From: Phycisphaera sp.
GTDB taxonomy: Bacteria > Planctomycetota > Phycisphaerae > Phycisphaerales > UBA1924
Assembly (NCBI GenBank): GCA_020639255.1
Contig: JACKGZ010000004.1
Coordinates: 62,001-126,000, forward strand
Length of the DNA: 64,000 nucleotides
Direction: 5' to 3'
Below, piece by piece: positions 56,267 through 64,000 of the stretch (position 1 is its first letter; every line of letters begins with the position of its first letter). The notes under the pieces were generated by a model, which ran no database searches, was not told the origin of the DNA, and saw only the letters and a program-made list of their open reading frames with translations. Both the position numbers and the translations under genes were made by a program.

Positions 56267-56269
56267 GTG

Positions 56270-57910
56270 TTATTCGAGCCCCTCGTCCTGAGCATCATCG
56301 ACCTGATCGTCTCCGCCCACGGCTTCTTCGTTCGTAGCGAGCGAGCCGCGGAACTTATTCTCGAGCACGGTCTCGGCGAGCCGCTCGGTGCTCAGTCGTT
56401 CCGGAATGATGACACTGAACATCGAACCCGAGCCGATCTCGCTGACGAGCTTGATCTCGGCTTGGATGAGCGATGCGAGTTCTTTGGAGATGGCGAGCCC
56501 GAGCCCGGTACCGCCGTGCTCGCGGGTGTGCCCGCTGTCGGCTTGCTGGAACTTCTCGAAAATCCGTTGCTGATCCTGAGGGTCGATGCCGGGCCCCGAG
56601 TCGATCACACTTATGCGGATCGACCCGACCTCGTCGGTGAGTTTGCCGGGAAGCGGTTCGGCGCGGAGGATGACCTTTGGCGGCCGCCCGCCCGGTTCTG
56701 GATCGGTGAATTTCACCGCGTTTGCGAGGAAGTTGAACAGAATCTGCTGGAGCTTTCGCGAATCGGTCTCGACCTTGGGCAGGTTGCCGGCGACATCAAC
56801 TTCGATCTCGATGCCCTTCCGGCGAGCTAACGGTTCGATTAGGCCGGCAAGCGCTTCGCACACTTTGCCGATATCGACCGTGTCGACCGAGATCTCGGTT
56901 TTGCCGGCTTGGATCTTGGCCATCTCGAGGAGACTGTCGATCAGCTCGAGCAGGCTGCGAGAAGAAGTCAGGATGTTTTCAAGATACCGCACACGCTTGC
57001 GGTGCTTGGTCGAGTCGTCGCCGGCCGCAGCCTCGGCCTGGGCGATCTCCATGAGCAGCTCTGCAAACCCGATCGTCGAGTTCAAGGGCGTCCGCAGCTC
57101 GTGCGAAACGTTGGCGACGAACTCGCCCTTGAGCTTGGCCGACTCGAAGAGCGCGACGTTTGCGTTGGCGAGCTCCCCGACCTTCAGGTCGAGTGCCGAG
57201 TTGATCGAGCGGAGCTGGTCCTGGCTGCGCTGGATGTGCTCCATCATGGCGTTGAACGCCTTGCCGAGCTCCTCAAACTCATCGCCCGTGGCGATCTGGC
57301 TTCGGGCGCCGAGTTCGCCGTCGACCACGAGCTCGGCCGTCTGCTTCAGCTCACGCACGGGCTCCAAGATCAGCATCGACGTGATGAGATAGAAAACGAG
57401 CACCGCGAGCGCGAGCACGACCGCGCCCGCTCCGATCAGGTAGACCGCGTTGAAGATGAGCAGCCTCGCGGCCTCGGTCGATCGGCGATCGAGGATGACG
57501 ATCGAGGTCATCTCCGAGAGTTCGGGGGGGCTCGCGGTGTACTCCGGGCGGGCGTAGTAGTAGCGCCGGGCGGTGCCGTCCCAGGACGACCATTGATAGT
57601 CCGCCGGCGGGTCCGCGCGGTCGAAGAAATCGATCGCGCGGGCGAGGGCTTTGTCCCCCTCGGCCTGCGCGTGGGCCTCGGTCATCGAGAGGCGAACCAC
57701 CCCGAGCGCCACCGACGCCTGCCCGCCCGGGTTCTCACGCTCGGTGCGTTCCCAGGCGGAGACGAGCTGGCGTGAGAGCTCCTGCTGGACGTCGCCCACG
57801 AGTGCGTTCATGCGGAGCCAGGGCGCGAGCAGTGCGGCGAACACGATCAGCACGATCGCGGCCCCGAAGAGCAGAAGGCACTTGTTGGCAAGGGAGATGT
57901 TCCGCCACAT
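56270..57910 (-). CDS. Sensor histidine kinase with HAMP domain (orphan)
   Basis: The 546-residue protein has a first membrane helix (CLLLFGAAIVLIVFAALLAPWL), an extracytoplasmic sensor region of about 120 residues and a second helix (GAGAVVLALAVLVFYLIT). A HAMP domain and short coiled coil follow, then the dimerisation box NVSHELRTPLNSTIGFAELL and a HATPase domain with NFLANAVKFTDP (N box), DSGPGID (G1) and HGGTGLGLAISKELA (G2). The acidic tail (DDQVDDAQDE) is unusual. No response regulator is adjacent, so its target is unknown. Confidence 0.92.
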   Translation of the reverse strand: MWRNISLANKCLLLFGAAIVLIVFAALLAPWLRMNALVGDVQQELSRQLVSAWERTERENPGGQASVALGVVRLSMTEAHAQAEGDKALARAIDFFDRADPPADYQWSSWDGTARRYYYARPEYTASPPELSEMTSIVILDRRSTEAARLLIFNAVYLIGAGAVVLALAVLVFYLITSMLILEPVRELKQTAELVVDGELGARSQIATGDEFEELGKAFNAMMEHIQRSQDQLRSINSALDLKVGELANANVALFESAKLKGEFVANVSHELRTPLNSTIGFAELLMEIAQAEAAAGDDSTKHRKRVRYLENILTSSRSLLELIDSLLEMAKIQAGKTEISVDTVDIGKVCEALAGLIEPLARRKGIEIEVDVAGNLPKVETDSRKLQQILFNFLANAVKFTDPEPGGRPPKVILRAEPLPGKLTDEVGSIRISVIDSGPGIDPQDQQRIFEKFQQADSGHTREHGGTGLGLAISKELASLIQAEIKLVSEIGSGSMFSVIIPERLSTERLAETVLENKFRGSLATNEEAVGGDDQVDDAQDEGLE

Positions 57911-57986
57911 TGAGAGTGAAGTCTATCCGGGCGTGGTCCCCGGGCGGGGCGTCCCCAAGTCCTTGCCCGGCGTAGAGTTGCCCCGC

Positions 57987-59660
57987 ATGGCCTCCAAACG
58001 CGTCTATCTCGAAACCTTCGGCTGCCAGATGAACGAGCTCGACTCGGAGCTCGTCGCCGGCCGCCTGGCGAGCCTCGGGTACGCCTTTACCTCAAAGGCG
58101 AGCGAGGCGGACGTGGTGCTCTACAACACCTGCTCGGTGCGCGAGCAGGCCGAGCAGAAGGTCTGGAGCCGGCTCGGCGAACTCCGCGAGCAGAAGGCCG
58201 ACAAGCCCGGCATGGTCGTGGGCGTGCTCGGGTGCATGGCCGAGCGCGACGGCAAGGGCCTGATGGACCGCATGCCGGTGGTCGACGTGATGTGCGGCCC
58301 GGGCGAACTCGACAAGCTGCCGGCGCTGCTCGACAACGCGGTCCGCACGCGCGAGAGCCTGGTCGCCGACGACCCGAACGCGGCGGTGAAGTCCGTCAAA
58401 GCAGTCGCGCTGCAGGGCTCGACCTCACGCCGGAGCGCAACGCTCGCGGCGGCCGAGGACTCGCTCGAATACCTCGATCTCTCGCGCTCGGTCAGCCCGA
58501 TCGACCCCGTGGGCTCGCTCCGCAAGAGCGCGTACGTCCGGATCACGCGGGGGTGCAACAAATTCTGCACGTACTGCGTCGTGCCCTTTACGCGCGGCGC
58601 CGAGATCCACCGCCCGCCGGCGCACATCGTCGATGAGTGCCAGCGTCTGGCGGACCAGGGCGTGATCGAGATCACGCTGCTCGGTCAGACGGTGAATCAC
58701 TACCGCTTCGAGCACGAGGCCGCGACGATCGCGGGAGGCGTCACCCAGCCACAGAAGGGCCGGGCCTTCAAGGGCGGGCACAAGCGTGACCCACTCACGG
58801 GCGAACGCGTCACGACGTTCGCCGATCTGCTCTACGAGATCCACGAGAAGGCCCCGGGCATCCAGCGTCTGCGGTTCGTGACGAGCTACCCGCGCGACTT
58901 CGGCGACGACGTGCTCGAGGTCATCCGTGATTGCCCGCGTATCTGCCGATACCTGCACGTGCCGGCCCAGACGGGCTCGGACCGCATGCTCAAGATGATG
59001 AACCGGGGCTACACGGCCCAAGAGTACGACGAGTTCGTCGCCCGCGCCCGCGAGCACCTGCACCAGCCCGAGATCGGCCGCCCGCTCATGATCTCGGGCG
59101 ACATCATCGTCGGATTCCCGACCGAGACGGACGAGGACTTCGCCCAGACGGTCTCGCTCCTCGAACGCTCTCGCTACAAGAGCTGCTTCATCTTCAAGTA
59201 CTCACCCCGCCCCGGGACTGTTGCGTACGACAAGATCCCCGACGACGTCCCCGAGGCGGTCAAACGCGTGCGCAACAACGAGCTGCTCGCGGTGCAGAAC
59301 CGGATCTCGGACGAGGTCAGCCGCGAGCAGGTGGGCTGTGTGTACGACATCCTGATCGAGGGCCCGAGCCAGAAGGCGATCAAGGCCGCGGGACTCAGCG
59401 GCAAGCAAGCCAAGAAGGCCTCGGGCGGTGTGCAGCTCACCATCGGCGGCCGGAGCGCCGACGAGACCGATGATCTCTCCGTCACCGCGGTCCTCGAACG
59501 CACAGATTCCGAGACCGTGCAGTTCTCCGGGCGCACCGACGGCGACCAGATCGTCATGTTCGACGCCGATGTTGCCGAGGCCAAGGCGCTCCCGGGTCAG
59601 ATCCGGCGCGTGCGGATCACCGAGGGCTCGGGGCTTACGCTCTTCGGCGAACTCGTCTAG
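57987..59660 (+). CDS. miaB: tRNA-2-methylthio-N6-dimethylallyladenosine synthase MiaB
   Basis: The 557-residue radical-SAM methylthiotransferase modifies A37 of tRNAs. It shows the UPF0004 domain (YLETFGCQMNELDSE with C13, YNTCSVREQAEQK, GVLGCMAER). The radical-SAM cluster is RGCNKFCTYCVVPFTRG, and ITLLGQTVNHYR and SGDIIVGFPTETDEDF follow, then a C-terminal TRAM domain ending LTLFGELV. It is longer than E. coli MiaB (474) owing to extra segments near 135-170, 250-275 and before the end. No miaA is nearby. The stop and that of the next gene share a CTAG. Confidence 0.93.
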   Translation: MASKRVYLETFGCQMNELDSELVAGRLASLGYAFTSKASEADVVLYNTCSVREQAEQKVWSRLGELREQKADKPGMVVGVLGCMAERDGKGLMDRMPVVDVMCGPGELDKLPALLDNAVRTRESLVADDPNAAVKSVKAVALQGSTSRRSATLAAAEDSLEYLDLSRSVSPIDPVGSLRKSAYVRITRGCNKFCTYCVVPFTRGAEIHRPPAHIVDECQRLADQGVIEITLLGQTVNHYRFEHEAATIAGGVTQPQKGRAFKGGHKRDPLTGERVTTFADLLYEIHEKAPGIQRLRFVTSYPRDFGDDVLEVIRDCPRICRYLHVPAQTGSDRMLKMMNRGYTAQEYDEFVARAREHLHQPEIGRPLMISGDIIVGFPTETDEDFAQTVSLLERSRYKSCFIFKYSPRPGTVAYDKIPDDVPEAVKRVRNNELLAVQNRISDEVSREQVGCVYDILIEGPSQKAIKAAGLSGKQAKKASGGVQLTIGGRSADETDDLSVTAVLERTDSETVQFSGRTDGDQIVMFDADVAEAKALPGQIRRVRITEGSGLTLFGELV

Positions 59661-60430
59661 AGCGCATACCGGTGCACGATGCAAAGCAGCCCCATCGTCA
59701 CGAAGCCGTCGGACTCGGCGAAGCGGGCGTGCATCTCGGTCATCTCGCGCACGAGCCGATCGGCGTCGAGCCCCTCGTGCGGGACGTAGCTCGCTGAGCG
59801 TGCGCGTCCGATCAGGCCCGTCAGGTCGAGCCGGTATGCGTACTCAAACTCGAACCGTTCGCACTTCTTGTGATCCAAGGGCGGCGCGAGCGTGGGCTCC
59901 CACTGCTCGACGGCGTGGATGCCGAAGGTCTCCTTCGCGCCGGGCTCGACGATGCGTCGGTACTCCTGGCTCGGCTCGTTCCCGGGCAGGTCGTCGTACC
60001 ACAGGAGCGCCAGCCTGCCGCCCGGTATCGCGATGCGCGACATTTCCTTGCATGTCGCGTTCGGCTCGAACCAATGCCACGCCTGGCCGCTGACGATGAG
60101 ATCGACCGAGTGATCATCGAGCCCCGTCTTTTCCGCGGTGCCCTCGGTCCAATGCACATGTTCGTTCTGCTCGGCGACGCGGCGCATCTGCGCGTTGGGC
60201 TCGACGGCTCGCACACTCACCCCGCACCCCGCGAGTAGGCGAGAAACGATCCCCGTGCCCGCGCCGATGTCTGCTGCGAGGAGCCCTGCCGGATCTCCGA
60301 GACCTTCGAGCACGCAGTCGATCGCCTCGGCTGGGTAGCTCGGGCGGTACTTCGCGTACAGCTCGGCCCGGTCGTCGAAACGCGTCGTGGGGCTCAGCTC
60401 CCAGGGCTTTGCTACTCGTTTCTTGGTCAT
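59657..60430 (-). CDS. Class I SAM-dependent methyltransferase
   Basis: The 257-residue protein shows a methyltransferase fold: TTRFDDRAELYAKYRPSYPAEAI at the start, motif I LLAADIGAGTGIVSRLLA, VRAVEPNAQMRRVAEQ, HWTEGTAEKTGLDDHSVDLIV and a QAWHWFEP loop. It resembles the UbiE/Trm9-like group of small-molecule methyltransferases; the substrate is unknown. It overlaps the upstream VWA gene by 4 nt (ATGA), and its stop overlaps the miaB stop in a palindromic CTAG. Confidence 0.88.
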   Translation of the reverse strand: MTKKRVAKPWELSPTTRFDDRAELYAKYRPSYPAEAIDCVLEGLGDPAGLLAADIGAGTGIVSRLLAGCGVSVRAVEPNAQMRRVAEQNEHVHWTEGTAEKTGLDDHSVDLIVSGQAWHWFEPNATCKEMSRIAIPGGRLALLWYDDLPGNEPSQEYRRIVEPGAKETFGIHAVEQWEPTLAPPLDHKKCERFEFEYAYRLDLTGLIGRARSASYVPHEGLDADRLVREMTEMHARFAESDGFVTMGLLCIVHRYAL

Positions 60431-63400
60431 CGGTCTTCCTCGAACCGCTCGCGAGCCCGTCGCTTGGCGGCGAGCAGCCCCGACTCGCTCTCGTCCTTCT
60501 TCTTCGCCTTCGTTTCGTCGGTCAGCTTGGTCGAAGCCGCGGGTTTCTCGCTTTGGTTTCCCTGCTCACGGGCGGCCTTGCGCGCCTGCACTCGCTTCTG
60601 CCTCGCCTCGAGCGCCACCTTCGAAGCATCGGCCGCTGTGAGTCGGACCTCAGATTCCTCGGCTTTCTCAGCCTTGGTGGCTTTGCGCAGCTCGCTGAGC
60701 GTCGCGCCCGCAGTTGCCTTGCCCGCGATGGCAACCCTAGGCTCGCGCTCGGTGATGAAGCGGTCCCACGCGATCCGACGCGTCGCGACATCGAGCAGCA
60801 TCACAACGACTGAGAGCAGGAGCAACGTCCGCCAGAGCGAGGCCTCGGCGCGACGCGGCTCGATCGCGCCACGCTGGTAGAGGTTCTCGGCCGAGAGCTG
60901 CGACAGATCCATCACCCGCCCGCCAGTCGCCTCGGCGATCTGCTGAAGCAGCTGGCGGTCGCCGCGCAGGCTCGCGTACTCGGCGCTCGACGACTGGGTC
61001 GCGCCGCCGAGCACGGGCGGGAGCGCCCGCGAGCCGTCGCGCGGGCGGACGATGGCGATGTAGTTCCCGCTCGCACCGGCGTCGGTGACGGCTTCGTACT
61101 GCCCGGGCCCGCTCTGGTCGAGCGTGAGCTCCACACGCTCGCCATTGGGCGTGTACACCGTTGCCGGCACCGCCAGACCTTCTACGGGATTCCCGTCGCT
61201 GTTGAGCGCGAGCATTCGGACGCGGAGCCGGCCCGAGTCGATCTCGGTCGAGAGCTCGACGCCTCGCGCCGCCGGCGCCCGTGCGATGAGCTGGGTAAGC
61301 TGCGCCCAGAAGATGTCGTAGCCGTCCCACCCGAGCCACGGGGCGGCCCAGCGGTGCGCGTCGGAGGTGAAAGCCGCCACGCGACCAAGGCCGACGGTCC
61401 AGTGCGAGAGCAACGGCTCGCCCTCGGGCGTGGCCAGCGCGTTCGTCACGAGCGCCTCATCGCGGAACGCGGTCAGCACGAGCCCCTCAAGCCCTCGCAT
61501 CGAACCGAGCCCGCTCACAGCGGGCGAGCCCGTCGGCAGCACAACCGGCTGGAACAGACCTTCCTTGATGAGCGGGTCGCGCACGATGCGCACGGCGCGC
61601 ACAAACACACGCGGCAGCACGCTCGGGTTCGTCACCGGGTAGTGCACGCCCCCGCCCTTGTCGGCCATCGCGAACAACGTCTCGGTGTCCGCGCCGTCGC
61701 CGACGGAGATCGTCGAGACGTTGATGTCCTCGCTCGCCAGCTGCTCGGCCATCGCGGGCAAGAGGTCCGAACCCATCGAACGCCCGTCCGAGAGCACGAT
61801 GATGTGCTTGACCGCGGCGTCCACGCCCTTGAGCGCCTGACGCGCCATCTCAAGACCCGGCGGGATGTTCGTCCCCCCGCCCGGCATGATCGACTCGATC
61901 GCCGAAGCGGTTTCGAGCGGGTTGTCGTTGGGCCCGAGCTCTTTCACCCACGAGGCGTTGTTCGAGAACCGGATCACGCCGACGAGGTCGTTCGCGCCAA
62001 GGCTCCGCACCGCGAGGGCCGCGGCGGCATTGGCGATCTGCTGCTGCGATTTGAACGAGCCTCCCACACTCGCGCTCATCGAGCCCGATGAATCGAGCAC
62101 CAGCACGATCGCGGTGCGCCGCTCGACGAGTTTCTCGCCGATATCGAGTTTGACGGGGAGGATCGGCTCGACGGGCGAGCCCATCCAGCCGCCCGACCCG
62201 AACGAGGCGGGCCCGCCGATCATGATGAGCCCGCCGCCCATGTCACGCACATGCGCCGCCAGGTTGTGCTGGATGTTCTCGGAGAGCGCGTCGGCCGGGA
62301 CGTTCTGCAGAATGACGAGGTCGTAAGGCTGGAGCCCGAGCAGATCCGTCGGCACGCCCTCGGGCGCGACGAACCGGACCTCCGCGCCCGACCGCGTGAG
62401 GCTCTGCCCGAGGATGCCGCCCTCGCCGCTCGGGTTGCCGTCGCCGACGCCGTCGACGATGAGCACCTCGCCCGAGCCCGGGCTGATCGTGAACGCCTCG
62501 GCCTGGTTGTTGTCGAGGTGCGTGTCACCCGCGAAGACCGGGCCATCGGCGGTGCGCGTCATATCCGGTTCGAACGTCGCCCTGAACCGATGGATCCTGC
62601 CCTGCGGCAGGGGCACATCGAGCAGGATCGCGTGGCGACCGGGCGTCAATTCCAAACGCCGTCCGGCACCCGAGTCACTGCCGTTGATGTCAACGGGGTT
62701 GTTCTCTTCGGTGAGATGGAGTGTGCCCGTCGTGCCGTTGACGGTGCTGATCACCACGCGCACGGTCACCACGGACTCGGCCGAGGCCTGCGTGGGCACG
62801 ATGACCGATTCGACGATCGTCTCGTCGCCGATGCGGAAATCGATGGGCACGACGTCGATCCCGAGCGAGCCGGTCGAGGAGCGCGAGGTGACTTCACGCG
62901 TGGCTTCGAGTGCATCGCCCAGAGTCTGGTTGCCGTCGGAGACGACGAGCAGCTTGCCCGCGGCGTCCGGCGGCACCATCGCGCCCGCCAGGCGGATCGC
63001 GCCGGCTAGGTCCGTGCCCTCGGCGAGACGCACATCGAGATCGCGCCCAACAATCGACGCTCGCGTGGGCGTCGCGATCGCGGCCGAGTCGCCCCCGAAC
63101 ACCACGATACCCAAGAGATCATCGGGCCCACGCCCCGCGTCGAGCGATCGCAGCGAGCGGGTCACCGATTCGAGCACATCGATGCGGTTGCCCTCCGAAT
63201 CGAGCCCGAGCCAGCCGAAGCGACGCACCGAATCGGAAACATCCACGACCGCGACGACGGCGACCTTGGACGTCTCGCGCACCGAGCTTGCGCCGGCGAG
63301 CATCGCCGCGATGAGCGACATGAGCACGACGCGCGTCGCGACAGCCGACCATCGCCGGACCCTGGCCATCGCCACGCACCATCGCACGAGCACGAACCCG

Positions 63401-63459
63401 AGCGGGATCGCGATGAGCGCGATGAGCAGCCAGATCGGCTGGACGAAGACGAGGTTCAA
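60427..63459 (-). CDS. Membrane protein with two VWA domains and a GATase-like domain
   Basis: The 1010-residue protein has two N-terminal membrane helices (IWLLIALIAIPLGFVLVRW, VVLMSLIAAMLAG). A first von Willebrand A domain with MIDAS DVSDS (near 74) follows, then beta-sandwich segments and a glutamine-amidotransferase-like region (LIVDGVGDGNPSGEGG to GGGLIMIGGPASFGSGGW). The second VWA domain has the MIDAS DSSGSMS. Further parts include SHWTVGLGRVAAFTSDA, a last membrane helix (LWRTLLLLSVVVMLLDVATR) and a basic Lys/Glu-rich coiled tail. This is the architecture of BatA-linked proteins common in Planctomycetota. It overlaps both neighbours by 4 nt. Confidence 0.88.
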   Translation of the reverse strand: MNLVFVQPIWLLIALIAIPLGFVLVRWCVAMARVRRWSAVATRVVLMSLIAAMLAGASSVRETSKVAVVAVVDVSDSVRRFGWLGLDSEGNRIDVLESVTRSLRSLDAGRGPDDLLGIVVFGGDSAAIATPTRASIVGRDLDVRLAEGTDLAGAIRLAGAMVPPDAAGKLLVVSDGNQTLGDALEATREVTSRSSTGSLGIDVVPIDFRIGDETIVESVIVPTQASAESVVTVRVVISTVNGTTGTLHLTEENNPVDINGSDSGAGRRLELTPGRHAILLDVPLPQGRIHRFRATFEPDMTRTADGPVFAGDTHLDNNQAEAFTISPGSGEVLIVDGVGDGNPSGEGGILGQSLTRSGAEVRFVAPEGVPTDLLGLQPYDLVILQNVPADALSENIQHNLAAHVRDMGGGLIMIGGPASFGSGGWMGSPVEPILPVKLDIGEKLVERRTAIVLVLDSSGSMSASVGGSFKSQQQIANAAAALAVRSLGANDLVGVIRFSNNASWVKELGPNDNPLETASAIESIMPGGGTNIPPGLEMARQALKGVDAAVKHIIVLSDGRSMGSDLLPAMAEQLASEDINVSTISVGDGADTETLFAMADKGGGVHYPVTNPSVLPRVFVRAVRIVRDPLIKEGLFQPVVLPTGSPAVSGLGSMRGLEGLVLTAFRDEALVTNALATPEGEPLLSHWTVGLGRVAAFTSDAHRWAAPWLGWDGYDIFWAQLTQLIARAPAARGVELSTEIDSGRLRVRMLALNSDGNPVEGLAVPATVYTPNGERVELTLDQSGPGQYEAVTDAGASGNYIAIVRPRDGSRALPPVLGGATQSSSAEYASLRGDRQLLQQIAEATGGRVMDLSQLSAENLYQRGAIEPRRAEASLWRTLLLLSVVVMLLDVATRRIAWDRFITEREPRVAIAGKATAGATLSELRKATKAEKAEESEVRLTAADASKVALEARQKRVQARKAAREQGNQSEKPAASTKLTDETKAKKKDESESGLLAAKRRARERFEEDR

Positions 63460-64000
63460 GGCGCATCCTCGGCGTCGGCGGGCGCCGGCGAAGCATCCGA
63501 CGCTTCCTTCGCACGCTCGCCGAACCGATCGAACACACGCTTGATCAGATCCGCGTGCCTTCTTGGCACCGATTGCTGCTCGAGCGCCCGCTGCGCTCGT
63601 TCCTCGGCGAGGCGCACCGTGCGACCAGGATCGATGCGACCGGCCGGCGCGTTCTCACCCGGCTCGGCTGCGGGGTTGAACCACTCCGAGATGATCTGCT
63701 CACGCTCGGGCTCGGGCTCACCCTCGGGACGCGCATCGACGAACTCCGTCTGGCCTTCCCACGGCGACTGCGGCGGGAGCTGATCCGCGAGATCGCGCAG
63801 CCCCTGACCGCCGGGCTGCTGACCGCTCAGCTCGTCCGCCTGACGCTGAAGTTCGCGGGCGGTGTCGCCCGACTGCTCGGCCTGCTTCTGCTGCTGCGCG
63901 ATCTGGCGGAGCTTGTTGCCGAGCCCCTGTTGGTCGCCCTTGCCCACACCGCCGCCCTGACCGGACTCTTCGCCCGCACTCTGCTCGTCGCCCTGACCAT
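63456..64000 (-). CDS. Gln/Gly-rich protein, C-terminal part (runs off window)
   Basis: The frame is open to the window edge and gives about 181 codons of the C-terminus. It is low-complexity, rich in Gln, Gly, Glu and Pro (NKLRQIAQQQKQAEQSGDTA, LSGQQPGGQGLRDLADQLPP). It ends with a helical region (AGRIDPGRTVRLAEERAQRA, then LIKRVFDRFGERAKE). The start lies beyond 64000; an internal GTG at 63947 is not needed. It overlaps the VWA gene by 4 nt and is probably a large coiled-coil partner of it, as in BatA-type clusters, but this is inference. Confidence 0.72.
   Translation of the reverse strand, partial: GQGDEQSAGEESGQGGGVGKGDQQGLGNKLRQIAQQQKQAEQSGDTARELQRQADELSGQQPGGQGLRDLADQLPPQSPWEGQTEFVDARPEGEPEPEREQIISEWFNPAAEPGENAPAGRIDPGRTVRLAEERAQRALEQQSVPRRHADLIKRVFDRFGERAKEASDASPAPADAEDAP

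Overview
The window looks like a chromosomal segment of a Planctomycetota bacterium, most likely class Phycisphaerae. The reasons are a high G+C content with strong G/C preference at third codon positions, a giant exported protein with an N-terminal LEPRxLL-type motif, a VPAP/PEP-CTERM-like cell-surface protein, several membrane proteins carrying a CxxCxYxLxGL..CPECxTP zinc ribbon, and flagellar genes. I saw no phage, insertion sequence, CRISPR array, rRNA or tRNA. Genes are tightly packed, with many 1-4 nt start/stop overlaps and several convergent pairs whose ends overlap.

Region 1-9.3 kb, mostly minus strand: a partial flavin-dependent halogenase-like protein, mnmA, a zinc-ribbon membrane protein and purQ. 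These are followed by a plus-strand DUF1015 protein, a membrane-anchored thioredoxin-like protein, two overlapping CNNM/CorC-type (DUF21-CBS) genes and hscB. Divergent from hscB is an Asp/Glu-racemase-fold protein without the catalytic cysteines. Region 9.3-16 kb: a hairpin-rich leader and a 2085-residue LEPR surface protein, closed by a clear intrinsic terminator. Region 16-17.8 kb: an exported DsbD-alpha-like domain protein and an exported redoxin.

Region 17.8-25.2 kb is one plus-strand, translationally coupled operon: an RseP-like site-2 protease, an alpha/beta hydrolase, deoC, three tandem paralogous zinc-ribbon membrane proteins of unknown function, and an aldehyde dehydrogenase. Next come a VPAP surface protein on the minus strand, a half-length aldehyde dehydrogenase homologue, a DUF4230 protein and a multi-pass membrane protein. 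Region 28.5-32.3 kb holds fliD and fliS. Region 32.2-35 kb (minus) has a DNA polymerase III delta'-like ATPase and a soluble transhydrogenase, separated by an inverted repeat pair.

Region 35-45 kb (plus): alaS with an A+T-rich insertion, an F0/delta ATP-synthase cluster (AtpI-like protein, a small membrane protein, atpB, atpE, atpF, atpH) without the F1 alpha, gamma, beta and epsilon genes, then pgk and a GT39-type glycosyltransferase. Region 45-64 kb: mutL, a HIT protein, birA, nadC, fabI, a small unknown gene, sdhB-sdhA-sdhC, a DUF1844 protein, a PpiC-like lipoprotein, yraN, an orphan sensor histidine kinase, miaB, a methyltransferase, a double-VWA membrane protein, and the end of a Gln-rich protein that runs off the window.

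Most genes are ordinary housekeeping. The least explained pieces are the hairpin-rich leader of the LEPR protein, the three zinc-ribbon membrane paralogues inside the deoC-ALDH operon, the half ALDH, the His-rich tails on F0 subunits a and b, the A+T-rich alaS insertion and the cysteine-less racemase homologue. All assignments rest on reading the sequence and remembered family motifs; no database search was possible.
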